A stretch of DNA of 64,000 nucleotides from Hydrogenophaga pseudoflava (GTDB lineage Bacteria > Pseudomonadota > Gammaproteobacteria > Burkholderiales > Burkholderiaceae_C), in the NCBI RefSeq assembly GCF_031020795.1, contig NZ_JAVHJP010000007.1, positions 148,675 through 212,674 on the forward strand. Reading direction: 5' to 3'. A model generated the notes under the pieces. That model saw only the letters and a program-made list of their open reading frames with translations, made no database searches and was not told the DNA's origin. Numbering within the stretch: position 1 is the stretch's first letter; each line of letters begins with the position of its first letter. Of this stretch, positions 22,418-31,343 are shown piece by piece. Made by a program: the position numbers and the translations under genes.

Positions 22418-23065
22418 TCACACTTCACGCAGCACCGCGCGCACCGGGCTGGCGTCGGCGGTGGTCAGTTTCAGGGGCAGGGCGATCAACTCGTAGTCGC
22501 CCTCGGGCACGTCGTCCAGCAGCAGGTTCTCCAGCACGCGCAGGCCGCGGCGCCGGATGGTCTGGTGGCTGTCCAGGATCTTGCTGTCGGCCGGGTCGAT
22601 GCTGGCGCTGTCGATGCCGATCAGCACCACGCCACGGTCGGCCAGCAGGGTCACGGTCTCGGGCGCGAAAGCGGGCAGGGCGTTGTCGAACGCGGCCTGC
22701 GGCATGTGTTCGTACACCCGCACCAGAACCCTGGGCGGGAGGTCGTTCATGGCGTGCGCCAGATGCTCAGGCTGCACGAGCGGCCCGCAGCCGATGGCGT
22801 GGATCACCCGGCACGGGCCGATGAAGGCCTGCAGGTCTACGGCGCCGATGGCCGCGCCGTCGGGGTCGTAGTGCAGCGGCGCGTCGGCGTGGGCGCCCAC
22901 GTGAGGGCTCAGTGTGATGGCGCTGACATTGACCGGGCAGCCGGGCGAGATGTTCGCCACCCACTGCTGCTGGTAGGCCGTGTCGCCCGGAAACACGGGC
23001 GAGCCGGCGTGCACAGGAGGGGAAATGTCCCAGAGCTTTTTGGGGCGTGGGGGATTGCTTTTCAT
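22418..23065 (-). CDS. kynB: Kynurenine formamidase (arylformamidase)
   Basis: A 215-residue metal-dependent cyclase-family hydrolase that converts N-formylkynurenine to kynurenine and formate. The metal site motif H-V-G-A-H-A-D-A-P-L-H (about residues 54-64) is intact, and the D-I-S-P-P-V-H near residue 13 is typical. First gene of the kynB-kynU-kynA operon, which together takes tryptophan to anthranilate. Its promoter must lie in the 191-bp gap shared with feoA. Confidence 0.95.
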   Translation of the reverse strand: MKSNPPRPKKLWDISPPVHAGSPVFPGDTAYQQQWVANISPGCPVNVSAITLSPHVGAHADAPLHYDPDGAAIGAVDLQAFIGPCRVIHAIGCGPLVQPEHLAHAMNDLPPRVLVRVYEHMPQAAFDNALPAFAPETVTLLADRGVVLIGIDSASIDPADSKILDSHQTIRRRGLRVLENLLLDDVPEGDYELIALPLKLTTADASPVRAVLREV

Positions 23066-23190
23066 CGTCCGGGGAAGGTAGCACCCGCGAAAAAACCGTG
23101 GTGTCGGTTATTCCCAACGATCGGAAAATAATTCAGGCCTAAAGCAAATGGGTGCGATTGACGAAGAAATCGGTCGGACCTTGATCAAAA

Positions 23191-23216
23191 GCAAATGAGA
23201 AACACTCTCGTTTAGC
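23191..23216. promoter_or_regulatory. Candidate Fur box upstream of feoA
   Basis: GCAAATGAGAAACACTCTCG followed by TTTAGC closely resembles the classic Fur box built on AAATGAGAA...TTCTCATTT dyads: the left arm AAATGAGAA is exact and the right arm CTCTCGTTT nearly so. It ends 41 bases before the feoA ATG, in an AT-richer gap. Iron repression of feoAB is inferred. Confidence 0.72.
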
Positions 23217-23256
23217 TACATTGAAACCTTCCTTGTTTCAGGAGTCGGGTTTCACC

Positions 23257-23565
23257 ATGTCCACCGCATCGTCCCCCACCTGTGCCGGCGCCTGTCCGGA
23301 CGCCCGCGACACCACGCCCCGCACGCTCGATGCCTGGCCCCTGCGCACATCTGCGGTGTTGCAGGGCTTCGCGCCGGTGCACGACTCCGAAATCCGTCGT
23401 ACCCTGCACCGCCTGGCGGAACTGGGTTTCCTGCCCGGCGAGGCGGTGGAGATCGTGGCGCGTGCCGGTGGCCGGGGCGGGCCCATCGCCGTGCGCGTGG
23501 GCGGCGCCACCTTTGCGCTGCGCGCCCACGAGGCGGCCCTGCTGCGCGTGCGGGAGCTCGCATGA
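23257..23565 (+). CDS. feoA: Ferrous iron transport protein A
   Basis: A 102-residue cytoplasmic SH3-like protein that assists FeoB. The FeoA domain covers about residues 28-102, with the R-L-A-E-L-G-F-L-P-G-E motif and the closing A-L-R-A-H-E-A-A-L-L-R-V. The N-terminal 27 residues with two cysteines are extra. Its stop overlaps the feoB ATG (ATGA), so the two are coupled. A candidate Fur box lies just upstream. Confidence 0.9.
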   Translation: MSTASSPTCAGACPDARDTTPRTLDAWPLRTSAVLQGFAPVHDSEIRRTLHRLAELGFLPGEAVEIVARAGGRGGPIAVRVGGATFALRAHEAALLRVRELA

Positions 23566-25436
23566 ACGACGCCGTGGCACTGCCCCGCCTGGCGTTGCTG
23601 GGCAACCCGAACTGCGGCAAGACCGCACTGTTCAACCTGCTCACCGGCGCTCGCCAGAAGGTCGCCAACTACGCGGGCGTGACGGTCGAGCGCAAGCAGG
23701 GCTGGCTGGAAACGCCGCAGGGCCGGCGCGCCCAGGTGCTGGACCTGCCGGGCACTTACAGCCTCGAACCGCTGAGCCAGGACGAGTCGGTCACGCGCGA
23801 CGTGGTCACCGGCCGGCTGCCCGGCCAGGCGCGGCCCGACCTGCTGGTCTGCGTGGTCGACGCCACCCACCTGCGGCTGAACCTGCGCCTGGTGCTCGAA
23901 GCCCAGGCCCTGGGCCTGCCCATGGTGCTGGTGCTGAACATGGCCGATGTGGCGCAGGCGCGGGGCGTGCGCATCGACACCGGCCGGCTGGCCGAGGAGC
24001 TGGGCATGTCGGTGGTCCCGGCCGTGGGCGTGCAGCGCGACGGCGCGCAGGCCCTGTTGCGCCAGCTCGACGAACTGATGGCGGCCGGCCTGCCGCCACC
24101 CCGGCCGCCCGGCAACCTGGACGACGCCACCGATCCCGGGCAGCTGAACCTGCGGGTGCGCACGCTGCTGGCCGCGGTGCTGGACGAGCCGCAGCGCCGA
24201 TGGACCGCCGACGACCGCATCGACCGCTGGGCGCTGCACCCGGTCTGGGGCTATGCGCTGCTCGCGGGGCTGTTGCTGCTGATGTTCCAGGCCGTATTCG
24301 CCTGGGCGGCCTGGCCCATGGACCTGATCGAGGCCGGCATGGGCTGGCTGGGCGAACAGGTGGCCGCGCACATGGCCGAGGGGCCGTTGCGCAGCCTGCT
24401 GGTGGACGGTGTGATTGCGGGCGTGGGCGGGGTGCTGGTGTTCCTGCCGCAGATCCTGGTGCTGTTCCTGTTCATCTTCCTGCTCGAAGACTCGGGCTAC
24501 CTGCCGCGCGCGGCCTTCCTGATGGACCGGCTGATGGGCAGCGTGGGGCTCTCGGGCCGCTCGTTCATCCCGCTGCTGTCCAGCTTCGCCTGTGCGGTGC
24601 CCGGCATCATGGCCACGCGCACCATCAGCCACTGGCGCGACCGCTGGCTGACCATCCTGGTGGCGCCGCTGATGACCTGCTCGGCGCGGCTGCCGGTGTA
24701 TGCGCTGCTGATCGGCGCCTTCGTGCCGCAGCGCACGGTGGCGGGCCTGTTCAACCTGCAGGGTCTGGTGCTGTTCGGCCTGTATGCGATGGGCATCGCC
24801 AGCGCGATGGCGGTGGCCTTCATCGTGTCCCGCCGCGGCGCCGGCCGCCGTTCGACGCCGCTGCTGATGGAGTTGCCGGCCTACCGCTGGCCCAGCGCGC
24901 GCAGCGTCGCTCGCGGGCTCTGGGAACGCACTCTGATCTTCGTGAAGCGTGTGGGCGGGATCATCCTGGCGCTGATGGTGCTGTTGTGGTTCCTGTCCAG
25001 CTACCCGGCGCCGCCCGAGGGCTTCACCGGTGCACCGGTCGAGGCCAGCTTCGCCGGCCGCCTGGGCCTGTTCCTGGCGCCGCTGTTTGCTCCCCTGGGC
25101 TTCGACTGGCGCATCGTCGTGGCGTTGATCCCGGCCATGGCGGCGCGCGAGGTCGTGGTTGCTGCGCTGGGCACGGTCTACGCGCTGAGCGCCACCGGGG
25201 ATCAGGTGGCCGAGGCGCTGGGCGGCCTGATCGGCAGTCAGTGGTCCCTGGCCACGGCGTTGTCGCTGCTGGTCTGGTTCGTCTACGCGCCGCAATGCGT
25301 GGCCACGCTGGCCGCCATCCGCCGCGAGGCGGGCAGTTGGCGCCACGCCGGCATCGTCACAGTCTACCTGTTCGTCCTGGCCTGGGTGGCCTCGTGGCTC
25401 ACCTACCGGCTGGTGCTGGCCTGGAGCGGTGCATGA
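23562..25436 (+). CDS. feoB: Ferrous iron transporter B
   Basis: A 624-residue inner-membrane Fe(II) transporter. The N-terminal G domain carries GNPNCGKT (residues 14-21), a D-L-P-G-T-Y-S switch segment (G3) and V-L-N-M-A-D (G4). The membrane part has the Gate motifs with F-L-P-Q-I-L and S-F-A-C-A-V-P-G-I-M and about ten helices. The chain is shorter than E. coli FeoB (about 770), mainly between the G domain and the C terminus, which is common in beta-proteobacteria. Coupled to feoA by ATGA overlap and to the small downstream gene in the same way. Confidence 0.95.
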   Translation: MNDAVALPRLALLGNPNCGKTALFNLLTGARQKVANYAGVTVERKQGWLETPQGRRAQVLDLPGTYSLEPLSQDESVTRDVVTGRLPGQARPDLLVCVVDATHLRLNLRLVLEAQALGLPMVLVLNMADVAQARGVRIDTGRLAEELGMSVVPAVGVQRDGAQALLRQLDELMAAGLPPPRPPGNLDDATDPGQLNLRVRTLLAAVLDEPQRRWTADDRIDRWALHPVWGYALLAGLLLLMFQAVFAWAAWPMDLIEAGMGWLGEQVAAHMAEGPLRSLLVDGVIAGVGGVLVFLPQILVLFLFIFLLEDSGYLPRAAFLMDRLMGSVGLSGRSFIPLLSSFACAVPGIMATRTISHWRDRWLTILVAPLMTCSARLPVYALLIGAFVPQRTVAGLFNLQGLVLFGLYAMGIASAMAVAFIVSRRGAGRRSTPLLMELPAYRWPSARSVARGLWERTLIFVKRVGGIILALMVLLWFLSSYPAPPEGFTGAPVEASFAGRLGLFLAPLFAPLGFDWRIVVALIPAMAAREVVVAALGTVYALSATGDQVAEALGGLIGSQWSLATALSLLVWFVYAPQCVATLAAIRREAGSWRHAGIVTVYLFVLAWVASWLTYRLVLAWSGA

Positions 25437-25618
25437 ACCTCCAGCTTGTGATCGTGTTGCTGTGCGTGGGGGCTGCGCTGATGTACCTGCTGCGGCCGTG
25501 GTGGGGACGGGTGCGCGCAAGGGCTGCGGTCGCCCGCACGGCAGGCGGCGAGACCTCGCAGCCCTCTGCCTGCGGCGCCTGCAGGGGCTGCAGTGGCCGC
25601 AGCAGCGGCTGCCACTGA
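25433..25618 (+). CDS. Small Cys-rich FeoB-associated membrane protein
   Basis: A 61-residue protein: one membrane helix (about residues 4-22), a basic stretch, and a C-terminal cysteine cluster (C-G-A-C-x2-C-x5-C). Its ATG overlaps the feoB stop (ATGA), so it is the third gene of the feo operon. It occupies the place of FeoC, but it is of the membrane-anchored Cys-rich type seen after feoB in many bacteria. A role in iron or redox sensing is plausible but not proven. It reads in a different frame from the flanking long frames and is easy to miss. Confidence 0.72.
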   Translation: MNLQLVIVLLCVGAALMYLLRPWWGRVRARAAVARTAGGETSQPSACGACRGCSGRSSGCH

Positions 25619-25624
25619 CGGACG

Positions 25625-26542
25625 TCAGGCCAGCGTCGGCAGCCGCGCCACCAGCACCTTGAGCGCGCGGTCGGAGGACAAGTCGGCGAAAGCGGCGGGG
25701 TTGGGCAGGCGCTGCTCCACCACCAGTTCGGGCGCTTCGGCGGCCAGCTGCTCGCGCAGGTACTGCTCGGGAATCTCGGGCGCGTTCAGGCAGAGCAGGG
25801 CGCGGCCACCGGGCTTGAGCAGGTCGGGCAGGCGGCGCAGCAGGCGCGGCCAGTCCTTGGTCGCGACGAAGCTGCCCTTCTGGTAGCTCGGCGGATCGGC
25901 GATCACCAGGTCGTAGGGCCCCATGCGCGTCACCTTGCCCCAGGAGCTGAACAGGTCGTGCGCGAGGAACCTGGCGCCGCCCGACAGTCCGTTGAGCTGG
26001 TGGTTCTGCTGGCCGGTGGTGAGTGCGCCCTGCGCCATGTCGAGGTTGACCACCTCTTTCGCGCCGCCCTGCAGCGCGGCCACCGAAAACGCGCAGGTGT
26101 AGGCGAAGAGGTTGAGCACCTTGGCGCCGTTCGCGTGCGCGCGCACCCAGCGCCGGCCTTCGGCCATGTCGAGGAACAGGCCGTGGTTCTGGCCGCGCAG
26201 CAGGTGGACGCGGTACTGCGCGCCGTCTTCACGCACCACGTGCGGCTCGGGCACGCTTCCGGCCAGCACGGTGGTTTCGCTGCGGCCCTCATGCCGCGTC
26301 TGCAACACGGCGTTCAGCGGCTGGTCGGGCGCGAGCTGTGCCTGCCGCACCCGCAGGGCCTCCGTCAGCTGCGCCCGTTCCTCTGGCGAGGCCAGACCGA
26401 ACTTGGTGACCAGCCAGACTGGCGGGTAAGCGTCCAGCGCCCAGGCTTCGTGGCCCGGGAACAGGCCGCCGCGGCCGTGGAACAGGCGCTGTGCGTCGCT
26501 GGGCATGACGGCGGTGGCGAGGGTGTCGAGCAGGGCGTGCAT
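25625..26542 (-). CDS. Class I SAM-dependent methyltransferase, RlmI-like
   Basis: A 305-residue methyltransferase resembling the 23S rRNA cytosine methyltransferase domain. The SAM-binding motif is V-L-N-L-F-A-Y-T-C-A-F-S-V-A-A, followed by V-N-L-D-M, and the catalytic motif is A-D-P-P-S-Y-Q-K-G-S-F. A G-Q-N-H-G-L-F-L-D-M segment precedes the fold. The PUA domain of full RlmI is absent, so the target base is uncertain. An in-frame TTG at 26557 is an alternative start that would overlap the upstream gene's stop. Confidence 0.8.
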   Translation of the reverse strand: MHALLDTLATAVMPSDAQRLFHGRGGLFPGHEAWALDAYPPVWLVTKFGLASPEERAQLTEALRVRQAQLAPDQPLNAVLQTRHEGRSETTVLAGSVPEPHVVREDGAQYRVHLLRGQNHGLFLDMAEGRRWVRAHANGAKVLNLFAYTCAFSVAALQGGAKEVVNLDMAQGALTTGQQNHQLNGLSGGARFLAHDLFSSWGKVTRMGPYDLVIADPPSYQKGSFVATKDWPRLLRRLPDLLKPGGRALLCLNAPEIPEQYLREQLAAEAPELVVEQRLPNPAAFADLSSDRALKVLVARLPTLA

Positions 26543-26553
26543 GAAGTGACGTT

Positions 26554-26874
26554 TCAAAGGGGCAGGTCGTCGCCCAGGGCGGCCAGGCCGTGGCGGGCGC
26601 GGGCCTTGTCGCAGGCGTAGCTGCCTTCGGTCAGCTCGCGGCAGGGCGCGGGGCGCTGGCTGTACACGGTGCAGCCCACCGACACGCCGACCATGCCGGT
26701 GAGCGCCACGCAGCGGATTGGCACCTCGCCCGTGCCCCGCATGCGGCAGGTGGCGCCGTTGACCGGTTCGGTCATCGATGCCGGAACGGTGCCGCCGGCG
26801 TCGTCGAGCTCGTAGACGGAAAACTGCACGCGGTAGGCGGCGCAGCAGGCGCCGCAGGTCTGGCAGGCCGACAT
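26554..26874 (-). CDS. YkgJ-family cysteine cluster protein (copy 1)
   Basis: A 106-residue protein with the UPF0153/YkgJ pattern C-Q-T-C-G-A-C-C at residues 4-11, a C-R-M-R-G segment, R-C-V-A-L and a closing C-x-V-Y-x2-R-P-x2-C-R-E-L. The eight or so conserved cysteines probably bind zinc or an iron-sulfur cluster. It is a tandem paralogue of the next gene upstream; the two are spaced by only 5 bases. Function of the family is unknown. Confidence 0.82.
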   Translation of the reverse strand: MSACQTCGACCAAYRVQFSVYELDDAGGTVPASMTEPVNGATCRMRGTGEVPIRCVALTGMVGVSVGCTVYSQRPAPCRELTEGSYACDKARARHGLAALGDDLPL

Positions 26875-26879
26875 GGCGC

Positions 26880-27182
26880 TCAGAGCGCGGCCAGCCCGTG
26901 GCGGCGGCGGGCCTGCGCGCAGGCGTCGCTGCCTTCCTCGAACTCGCGGCAGGGGCTGGGACGCCACTCGTAGATGCCGCAGCTGGCCTTTTCGCCGACC
27001 GGGCCGTAGAGCGCGGCGCAGCGCGGGCGGCCGTGGTCGGTGCCGCGCATGCGGGCGGTGTGGTCGGTCACCGGCACCCACAGCCCGTCGGGCACGCTGC
27101 CGCCTTCGGACTGGGTCTCGAACACCGAGAAGTCCACACGGAAACTGGCGCAGCAGGCGCCGCAGGTCGTGCAGGCGCTCAC
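26880..27182 (-). CDS. YkgJ-family cysteine cluster protein (copy 2)
   Basis: A 100-residue paralogue of the neighbouring gene, with C-T-T-C-G-A-C-C near the start, an R-M-R-G-T segment and the closing C-G-I-Y-E-W-R-P-S-P-C-R-E-F-E-E-G motif. The start must be GTG at 27182; no ATG is available before the conserved cysteines. It lies just downstream of argF, 8 bases after its stop, so it may be co-transcribed with argF. It is hidden inside a very long frame that also runs antiparallel across argF-argD. Confidence 0.78.
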   Translation of the reverse strand: MSACTTCGACCASFRVDFSVFETQSEGGSVPDGLWVPVTDHTARMRGTDHGRPRCAALYGPVGEKASCGIYEWRPSPCREFEEGSDACAQARRRHGLAAL

Positions 27183-27190
27183 GGCTTCGC

Positions 27191-28138
27191 TCAGGCCAGG
27201 TGGCCCAGCAGCAGGTACTCCATCAGCGCCTTCTGTACGTGCATGCGGTTCTCGGCCTCGTCCCAGACCACGCTCTGCGGGCCGTCGATGACCTCGGCGG
27301 TCACTTCCTCGCCTCGGTGGGCGGGCAGGCAGTGCATGAACAGCGCATCGGGCTGGGCCACAGCCATCATGGCCTCGTCCACGCACCACTGCTTGAAGGC
27401 CGCACGGCGGACTTCGTTCTCGGCCTCGTAGCCCATGCTGGTCCACACGTCGGTGGTCACCAGGTCCGCGCCCTTGCAGGCTTCCTTCGGGTCGCTGAAC
27501 ACCTTGTAGCAGGCCGGGTTGCCGATGCCGGCCAGCTGGGCGTCCACCTCGTAGCCGCTGGGCGTGCTCACGTGCACGGTGAAGCCCAGCAGTTCGGCGG
27601 CCTGCAGCCAGGTGTTGGCCATGTTGTTGCCGTCGCCCACCCAGGCCACCACCTTGCCACGGAGGGCGTCCAGCGGGTCGCCGCTGGCGGCCGGGCGGTA
27701 CTCGGTCAGCGTGAACAGATCGGCCAGGATCTGGCAGGGGTGGAACTCGTTGGTCAGGCCGTTGATGACCGGCACCCGCGAGTACCTGGCGAACGTCTCC
27801 AGCTTGTCCTGGCCGAAGGTGCGGATCATCACGATGTCGACCATGCGGCTGATCACGCGCGCGCTGTCTTCGATGGGTTCTGCCCGCCCAAGCTGGCTGT
27901 CGCCGGTGGTCAGGTGCACCACCGAGCCGCCCATCTGGTACATGCCGGCCTCGAAGCTCACACGGGTGCGCGTGCTGGCCTTCTCGAAGATCATGGCCAG
28001 GGTGCGGTCCGGGTCGGCGAAGGGCTGGTACTTCTCGACCGCCTTGAACCTGGCCTTGATGAAGGCCGCGCGGCGCAGCAGGTAGCCGTATTCGGCGGCC
28101 GAGAAGTCCTTGAACTGCAGGTAGTGGCGGATGCTCAT
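27191..28138 (-). CDS. argF: Ornithine carbamoyltransferase
   Basis: A 315-residue enzyme that condenses ornithine and carbamoyl phosphate to citrulline in arginine synthesis. The carbamoyl-phosphate motif S-T-R-T-R is at residues 55-59, F-H-P-C-Q lies near residue 131 and the ornithine-side H-C-L-P-A-H-R-G motif near the C terminus. Length is normal. It follows argD with an 18-base gap, forming an argD-argF unit. Confidence 0.97.
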   Translation of the reverse strand: MSIRHYLQFKDFSAAEYGYLLRRAAFIKARFKAVEKYQPFADPDRTLAMIFEKASTRTRVSFEAGMYQMGGSVVHLTTGDSQLGRAEPIEDSARVISRMVDIVMIRTFGQDKLETFARYSRVPVINGLTNEFHPCQILADLFTLTEYRPAASGDPLDALRGKVVAWVGDGNNMANTWLQAAELLGFTVHVSTPSGYEVDAQLAGIGNPACYKVFSDPKEACKGADLVTTDVWTSMGYEAENEVRRAAFKQWCVDEAMMAVAQPDALFMHCLPAHRGEEVTAEVIDGPQSVVWDEAENRMHVQKALMEYLLLGHLA

Positions 28139-28156
28139 GCGGTGCGCTCCGGGCGG

Positions 28157-29362
28157 TCAGCCCTGTTCCTTGAGGAAGGTCTCGATGATCGGCAGCAGGC
28201 GGGCGACGATCTCGTCGGCCTCGGCGCCGCTGATGATCAGCGGCGGCACCAGTCGGATCACGTTGTCGGCCGTCACCGACAGCAGCAGGCCGGCGTCGGC
28301 CGCGCGCTGGGTGATCACGCCGCAGGGCTTCTCCAGCTCGACGCCGATCATCAGGCCCTGGCCGCGCACTTCCTTCACGCCCTTCTTGCCCATCAGCGCG
28401 GTGACCAGCCGGGTCTGGATCAGGGTGCCCATCTTGGCGGCGTTCTGCAGCAGGCCGTCCTCTTCCATGATGCGGATGGTCTCGATGCCCGCGCGCATGG
28501 ACAGCGGGTTGCCGCCGAAGGTGGTGCCGTGGTTGCCCGGGCCAAAGATGGCGGCGGCCTTGGGGCCGGCGACGACGGCGCCGATCGGCACGCCCGAGCC
28601 GAGGCCCTTGGCCAGCGGCATGACGTCCGGCTGGATGCCGGCCCACTGGTGGGCGAACCACTTGCCGGTGCGGCCCATGCCGCACTGCACCTCGTCGATC
28701 ATCATCAGCCAGTCGTTGGCGTCGCACAGCGCACGCACGCCCTGCAGATACTCGGCGCGCATGGGGTTGATGCCGCCCTCGCCCTGGATGGTCTCGAAGA
28801 ACACGGCCACCACGTTCGGATTGCCCTCGGTGGCCTTTTTCAGGGCCTCCAGATCGTTGGCCGGCACACGGATGAAGCCTTCGACCAGCGGGCCGAAGCC
28901 GGCCTGCACCTTGGGGTTGCCGGTGGCCGACAGGGTGGCGATGGAGCGGCCGTGGAAGGCCTTCTCGTACACCACGATCTGCGGCTTCTCGATGCCCTTG
29001 TCGTGACCATACTTGCGCGCCAGCTTGAGCGCGGCCTCGTTGGCCTCCAGGCCGGTGGAGCAGAAGAAGGCGTTGGTCAGACCGGAGCGTTCCACCAGCA
29101 GCTTGGCCAGTTCCTCCTGGCCAGGCACGTGGTAGTAGTTGCAGCAGTGGATCATGTCCGCCACCTGCTGCTGCAGCGCCTTCACCAGCTTGGGGTGACC
29201 GTGTCCCAGGGTGTTCACGGCGATGCCGGCCAGCGCGTCCAGGTATTCCTTTCCGTTGACGTCCCAGACTCGGCAGCCCTTGCCGTGCGTCAGCGCGATC
29301 GGCAGGCGGCCGTAGGTGTTCATCACATGGGGCGAAGACGGGACGACGGGGGCGGCTTTCAT
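28157..29362 (-). CDS. argD: Acetylornithine aminotransferase
   Basis: A 401-residue class III PLP aminotransferase of arginine synthesis (N-acetylornithine to the semialdehyde), possibly also succinyldiaminopimelate. Typical segments are L-D-A-L-A-G-I-A-V-N-T-L-G-H, the S-T-G-L-E-A-N-E-A-A-L-K phosphate-binding loop, I-D-E-V-Q-C-G-M-G-R and the PLP lysine in L-A-K-G-L-G-S-G. The ATG at 29362 has a GGAG site. First gene of the argD-argF unit. Confidence 0.95.
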   Translation of the reverse strand: MKAAPVVPSSPHVMNTYGRLPIALTHGKGCRVWDVNGKEYLDALAGIAVNTLGHGHPKLVKALQQQVADMIHCCNYYHVPGQEELAKLLVERSGLTNAFFCSTGLEANEAALKLARKYGHDKGIEKPQIVVYEKAFHGRSIATLSATGNPKVQAGFGPLVEGFIRVPANDLEALKKATEGNPNVVAVFFETIQGEGGINPMRAEYLQGVRALCDANDWLMMIDEVQCGMGRTGKWFAHQWAGIQPDVMPLAKGLGSGVPIGAVVAGPKAAAIFGPGNHGTTFGGNPLSMRAGIETIRIMEEDGLLQNAAKMGTLIQTRLVTALMGKKGVKEVRGQGLMIGVELEKPCGVITQRAADAGLLLSVTADNVIRLVPPLIISGAEADEIVARLLPIIETFLKEQG

Positions 29363-29517
29363 GAGGCAACTCCAGAGGCCAGGGGCCGGAAAAAAGAAGC
29401 GGCTCAACGCAGGTTGAGCCGTTGAGCGGCGATTTTAGGGGCAGGCACCGGCATCTTCTTTGCTTGTTGTGCATCAGAGAGATGCGGCACAGTAGCGCTG
29501 CCGGCCCCCGGCCGGGT

Positions 29518-29551
29518 TAACCCTGAGCTCAAGTCTTATATAAGATAGAAT
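29518..29551. promoter_or_regulatory. AT-rich promoter region between argD and DUF3579
   Basis: In the 217-bp divergent gap, a palindrome CTTATATAAG (29535-29544) runs into TAGAAT (29546-29551), a good -10 element for the plus-strand gene starting at 29580. No clear -35 at the standard distance was found. An ArgR site was not recognised. Confidence 0.35.
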
Positions 29552-29579
29552 ACCGCCATCCGCAACGGCATTCCATTTC

Positions 29580-29909
29580 ATGGTCGACCGCCCCACCACC
29601 AAGCAAGTGTTCATCCAGGGAATCACCCGGGGTGGGCGCACGTTCCGCCCCAGCGACTGGGCGGAGCGGCTGGCGGGCGTGATGAGCCAATTCGGCCCGG
29701 GCGGTGCATCCGGCCGCATCGGCAGCCACATTGCGTACTCGCCCTGGTGCGTGCCGACCGTGATGAACGGCACCAAGGTGGTGATCGTGCACACCGACCT
29801 GCGCGAGGCCGAACCCATGGCCTGGGACTTCGTGATGAACTTCGCCAAGGACAACGACCTGCAGGTCGTCGAAGGCTGCCTTCTCCCCGAGCCGCCCACC
29901 AAGGGCTGA
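29580..29909 (+). CDS. DUF3579 family protein
   Basis: A 109-residue soluble protein matching the DUF3579 family, which is mainly beta-proteobacterial. It has the characteristic [21 protein letters not shown] and I-A-Y-S-P-W-C segments. Its position divergent from argD-argF recurs in Burkholderiales. No function is known; the genomic association hints at a link to arginine metabolism or its regulation. Confidence 0.88.
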   Translation: MVDRPTTKQVFIQGITRGGRTFRPSDWAERLAGVMSQFGPGGASGRIGSHIAYSPWCVPTVMNGTKVVIVHTDLREAEPMAWDFVMNFAKDNDLQVVEGCLLPEPPTKG

Positions 29910-29977
29910 GCCCGCTGTTCTTCGCGGGTATGCTCCCGCTCCGGATTTCTTCCCAACCGAATCAGGAGCGTGTTCCC

Positions 29978-30808
29978 ATGGCAATGGACGTTGTTGACTA
30001 CTACCTGCACGGCGACGACATGCAGTTCGTCGAAATCGAGCTGGACCCGGGTGAGGCCGCGATCGGCGAGGCCGGCAGCATGATGTACATGGAGGACGGC
30101 ATCGCCATGACCACCGTCTTCGGCGACGGCTCCGCCGGCTCGTCCGGCGGCGGCCTGTTCGGCAAGCTGCTGGGCGCCGGCAAGCGCCTGATCACCGGCG
30201 AGTCGCTGTTCACCACGGTCTACACCAACCAGGGCAGCGGCAAGCGCAAAGTCGGCTTCGCTGCGCCCTACACGGGCAAGATCATTCCCTTCGACCTGTC
30301 CCAGATCGGCGGCACCCTGATCTGTCAGCGCGACGCCTTCCTCTGCGCGGCCAAGGGGGTGTCGCTGGGCATTGCCTTCCAGCGCAAGCTGGGCACCGGC
30401 TTCTTCGGCGGCGAGGGCTTCATCATGCAGAAGCTCGAAGGCGACGGGCTGGCCTTCGTGCACTCGGGCGGCACCGTGCTCAAGCGCGATCTGGCGCCGG
30501 GCGAGGTGCTGCGGGTCGACACCGGCTGCGTGGTGGCCTACACCACCGGCATCGACTTCGACATCCAGTTCGTGGGCGGTGTGAAAACCGCGCTGTTCGG
30601 CGGCGAGGGTCTGTTCTTCGCAACGCTGCGCGGCCCGGGCACGGTCTGGATCCAGTCGCTGCCGTTCGCCCGCCTGGCCTCGCGCATCTTCGCGGCGGCC
30701 CCGCGCACGCAGGGCGGCGGCGGCTCGGGTGGCGAGCAGGGCGGTCTGGCCGCGGGCATCCTGGGCGGCGGCCTGCTGGGCGGGCTCATCGGTGGGGACG
30801 ACGACTGA
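29978..30808 (+). CDS. AIM24/TIGR00266-family protein
   Basis: A 276-residue protein of the AIM24 (TIGR00266) beta-helical family. Motifs are [16 protein letters not shown] near residue 23, F-L-C-A-A-K-G-V and [17 protein letters not shown]. The C-terminal 40 residues are a Gly-rich tail with an [15 protein letters not shown] glycine-zipper pattern, suggesting membrane association. AGGAG precedes the ATG. A terminator follows. Exact role is unknown. Confidence 0.88.
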   Translation: MAMDVVDYYLHGDDMQFVEIELDPGEAAIGEAGSMMYMEDGIAMTTVFGDGSAGSSGGGLFGKLLGAGKRLITGESLFTTVYTNQGSGKRKVGFAAPYTGKIIPFDLSQIGGTLICQRDAFLCAAKGVSLGIAFQRKLGTGFFGGEGFIMQKLEGDGLAFVHSGGTVLKRDLAPGEVLRVDTGCVVAYTTGIDFDIQFVGGVKTALFGGEGLFFATLRGPGTVWIQSLPFARLASRIFAAAPRTQGGGGSGGEQGGLAAGILGGGLLGGLIGGDDD

Positions 30809-30824
30809 AGCGTCCTGAGCGCCC

Positions 30825-30858
30825 AAAGAAAAACCGCCCCGAAGGGCGGTTTTCTTCT
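30825..30858. terminator. Bidirectional terminator between the AIM24 gene and rpsT
   Basis: Stem AACCGCCC / GGGCGGTT (30832-30851) with a CGAA loop. T-rich on the plus side and A-rich before it, so it can serve both the plus-strand gene ending at 30808 and rpsT ending at 30927 on the minus strand. Confidence 0.85.
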
Positions 30859-30926
30859 TTGCTGGCAGCGCACCGTTTCAAACGGCGGACCGGGTAAACC
30901 GGTCCGGGCTGGTGTTCGTCGCCCGG

Positions 30927-31226
30927 TCAGGCGGCGGCGGTGGCCAGGGCCTTGACCTTGGCGGACAGGCGGCTCTTGTCGCGCGAAGCCTTGTTCTTGT
31001 GGAAGATGCCCTTGTCGGCGACGCTGTCGACCACGGCCTGCATCTTGCCGAACAGCTCGGCGGCCTTGGTCTTGTCGCCGGCCAGAACAGCCTTCTCGAC
31101 GTTCTTGACGGCGGTGCGGTACTTGGAACGCAGCGAGGTGTTGGCGGCGTTCAGTTTGACGTCCTGGCGGGCGCGCTTGCGGCCAGACGCCAGACGGGGG
31201 TTCTTTTTCTTCGGCTTGGTTGCCAT
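30927..31226 (-). CDS. rpsT: 30S ribosomal protein S20
   Basis: A 99-residue, very basic helical protein that binds 16S rRNA in the small subunit. The N terminus [18 protein letters not shown] and the [16 protein letters not shown] motif are diagnostic. It stands alone, divergent from murJ, as in many proteobacteria. A TAGAAT -10-like hexamer on the minus strand (31274-31279) lies 48 bases upstream of the start. Confidence 0.97.
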   Translation of the reverse strand: MATKPKKKNPRLASGRKRARQDVKLNAANTSLRSKYRTAVKNVEKAVLAGDKTKAAELFGKMQAVVDSVADKGIFHKNKASRDKSRLSAKVKALATAAA

Positions 31227-31343
31227 GGGAATAATCCTTTACGTGTTTGGGGATGTTGCCAGCAAAGCTCGCGATTCTACCACGCACCCCAAGGCCAAGC
31301 CAGCCCGGGCCGCCGGGCGGTGGCCGGTGGTTACACTGCCGCG

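Noticed and set aside
23238..25520. A minus-strand frame of 760 residues opposite feoAB
   Set aside because: Antisense shadow; feoA and feoB are complete on the plus strand with known motifs.
26880..29474. A minus-strand frame of 864 residues across argD and argF
   Set aside because: Only its last 100 residues (the second YkgJ gene) are real; the rest is an out-of-frame shadow of argF and argD on the same strand.
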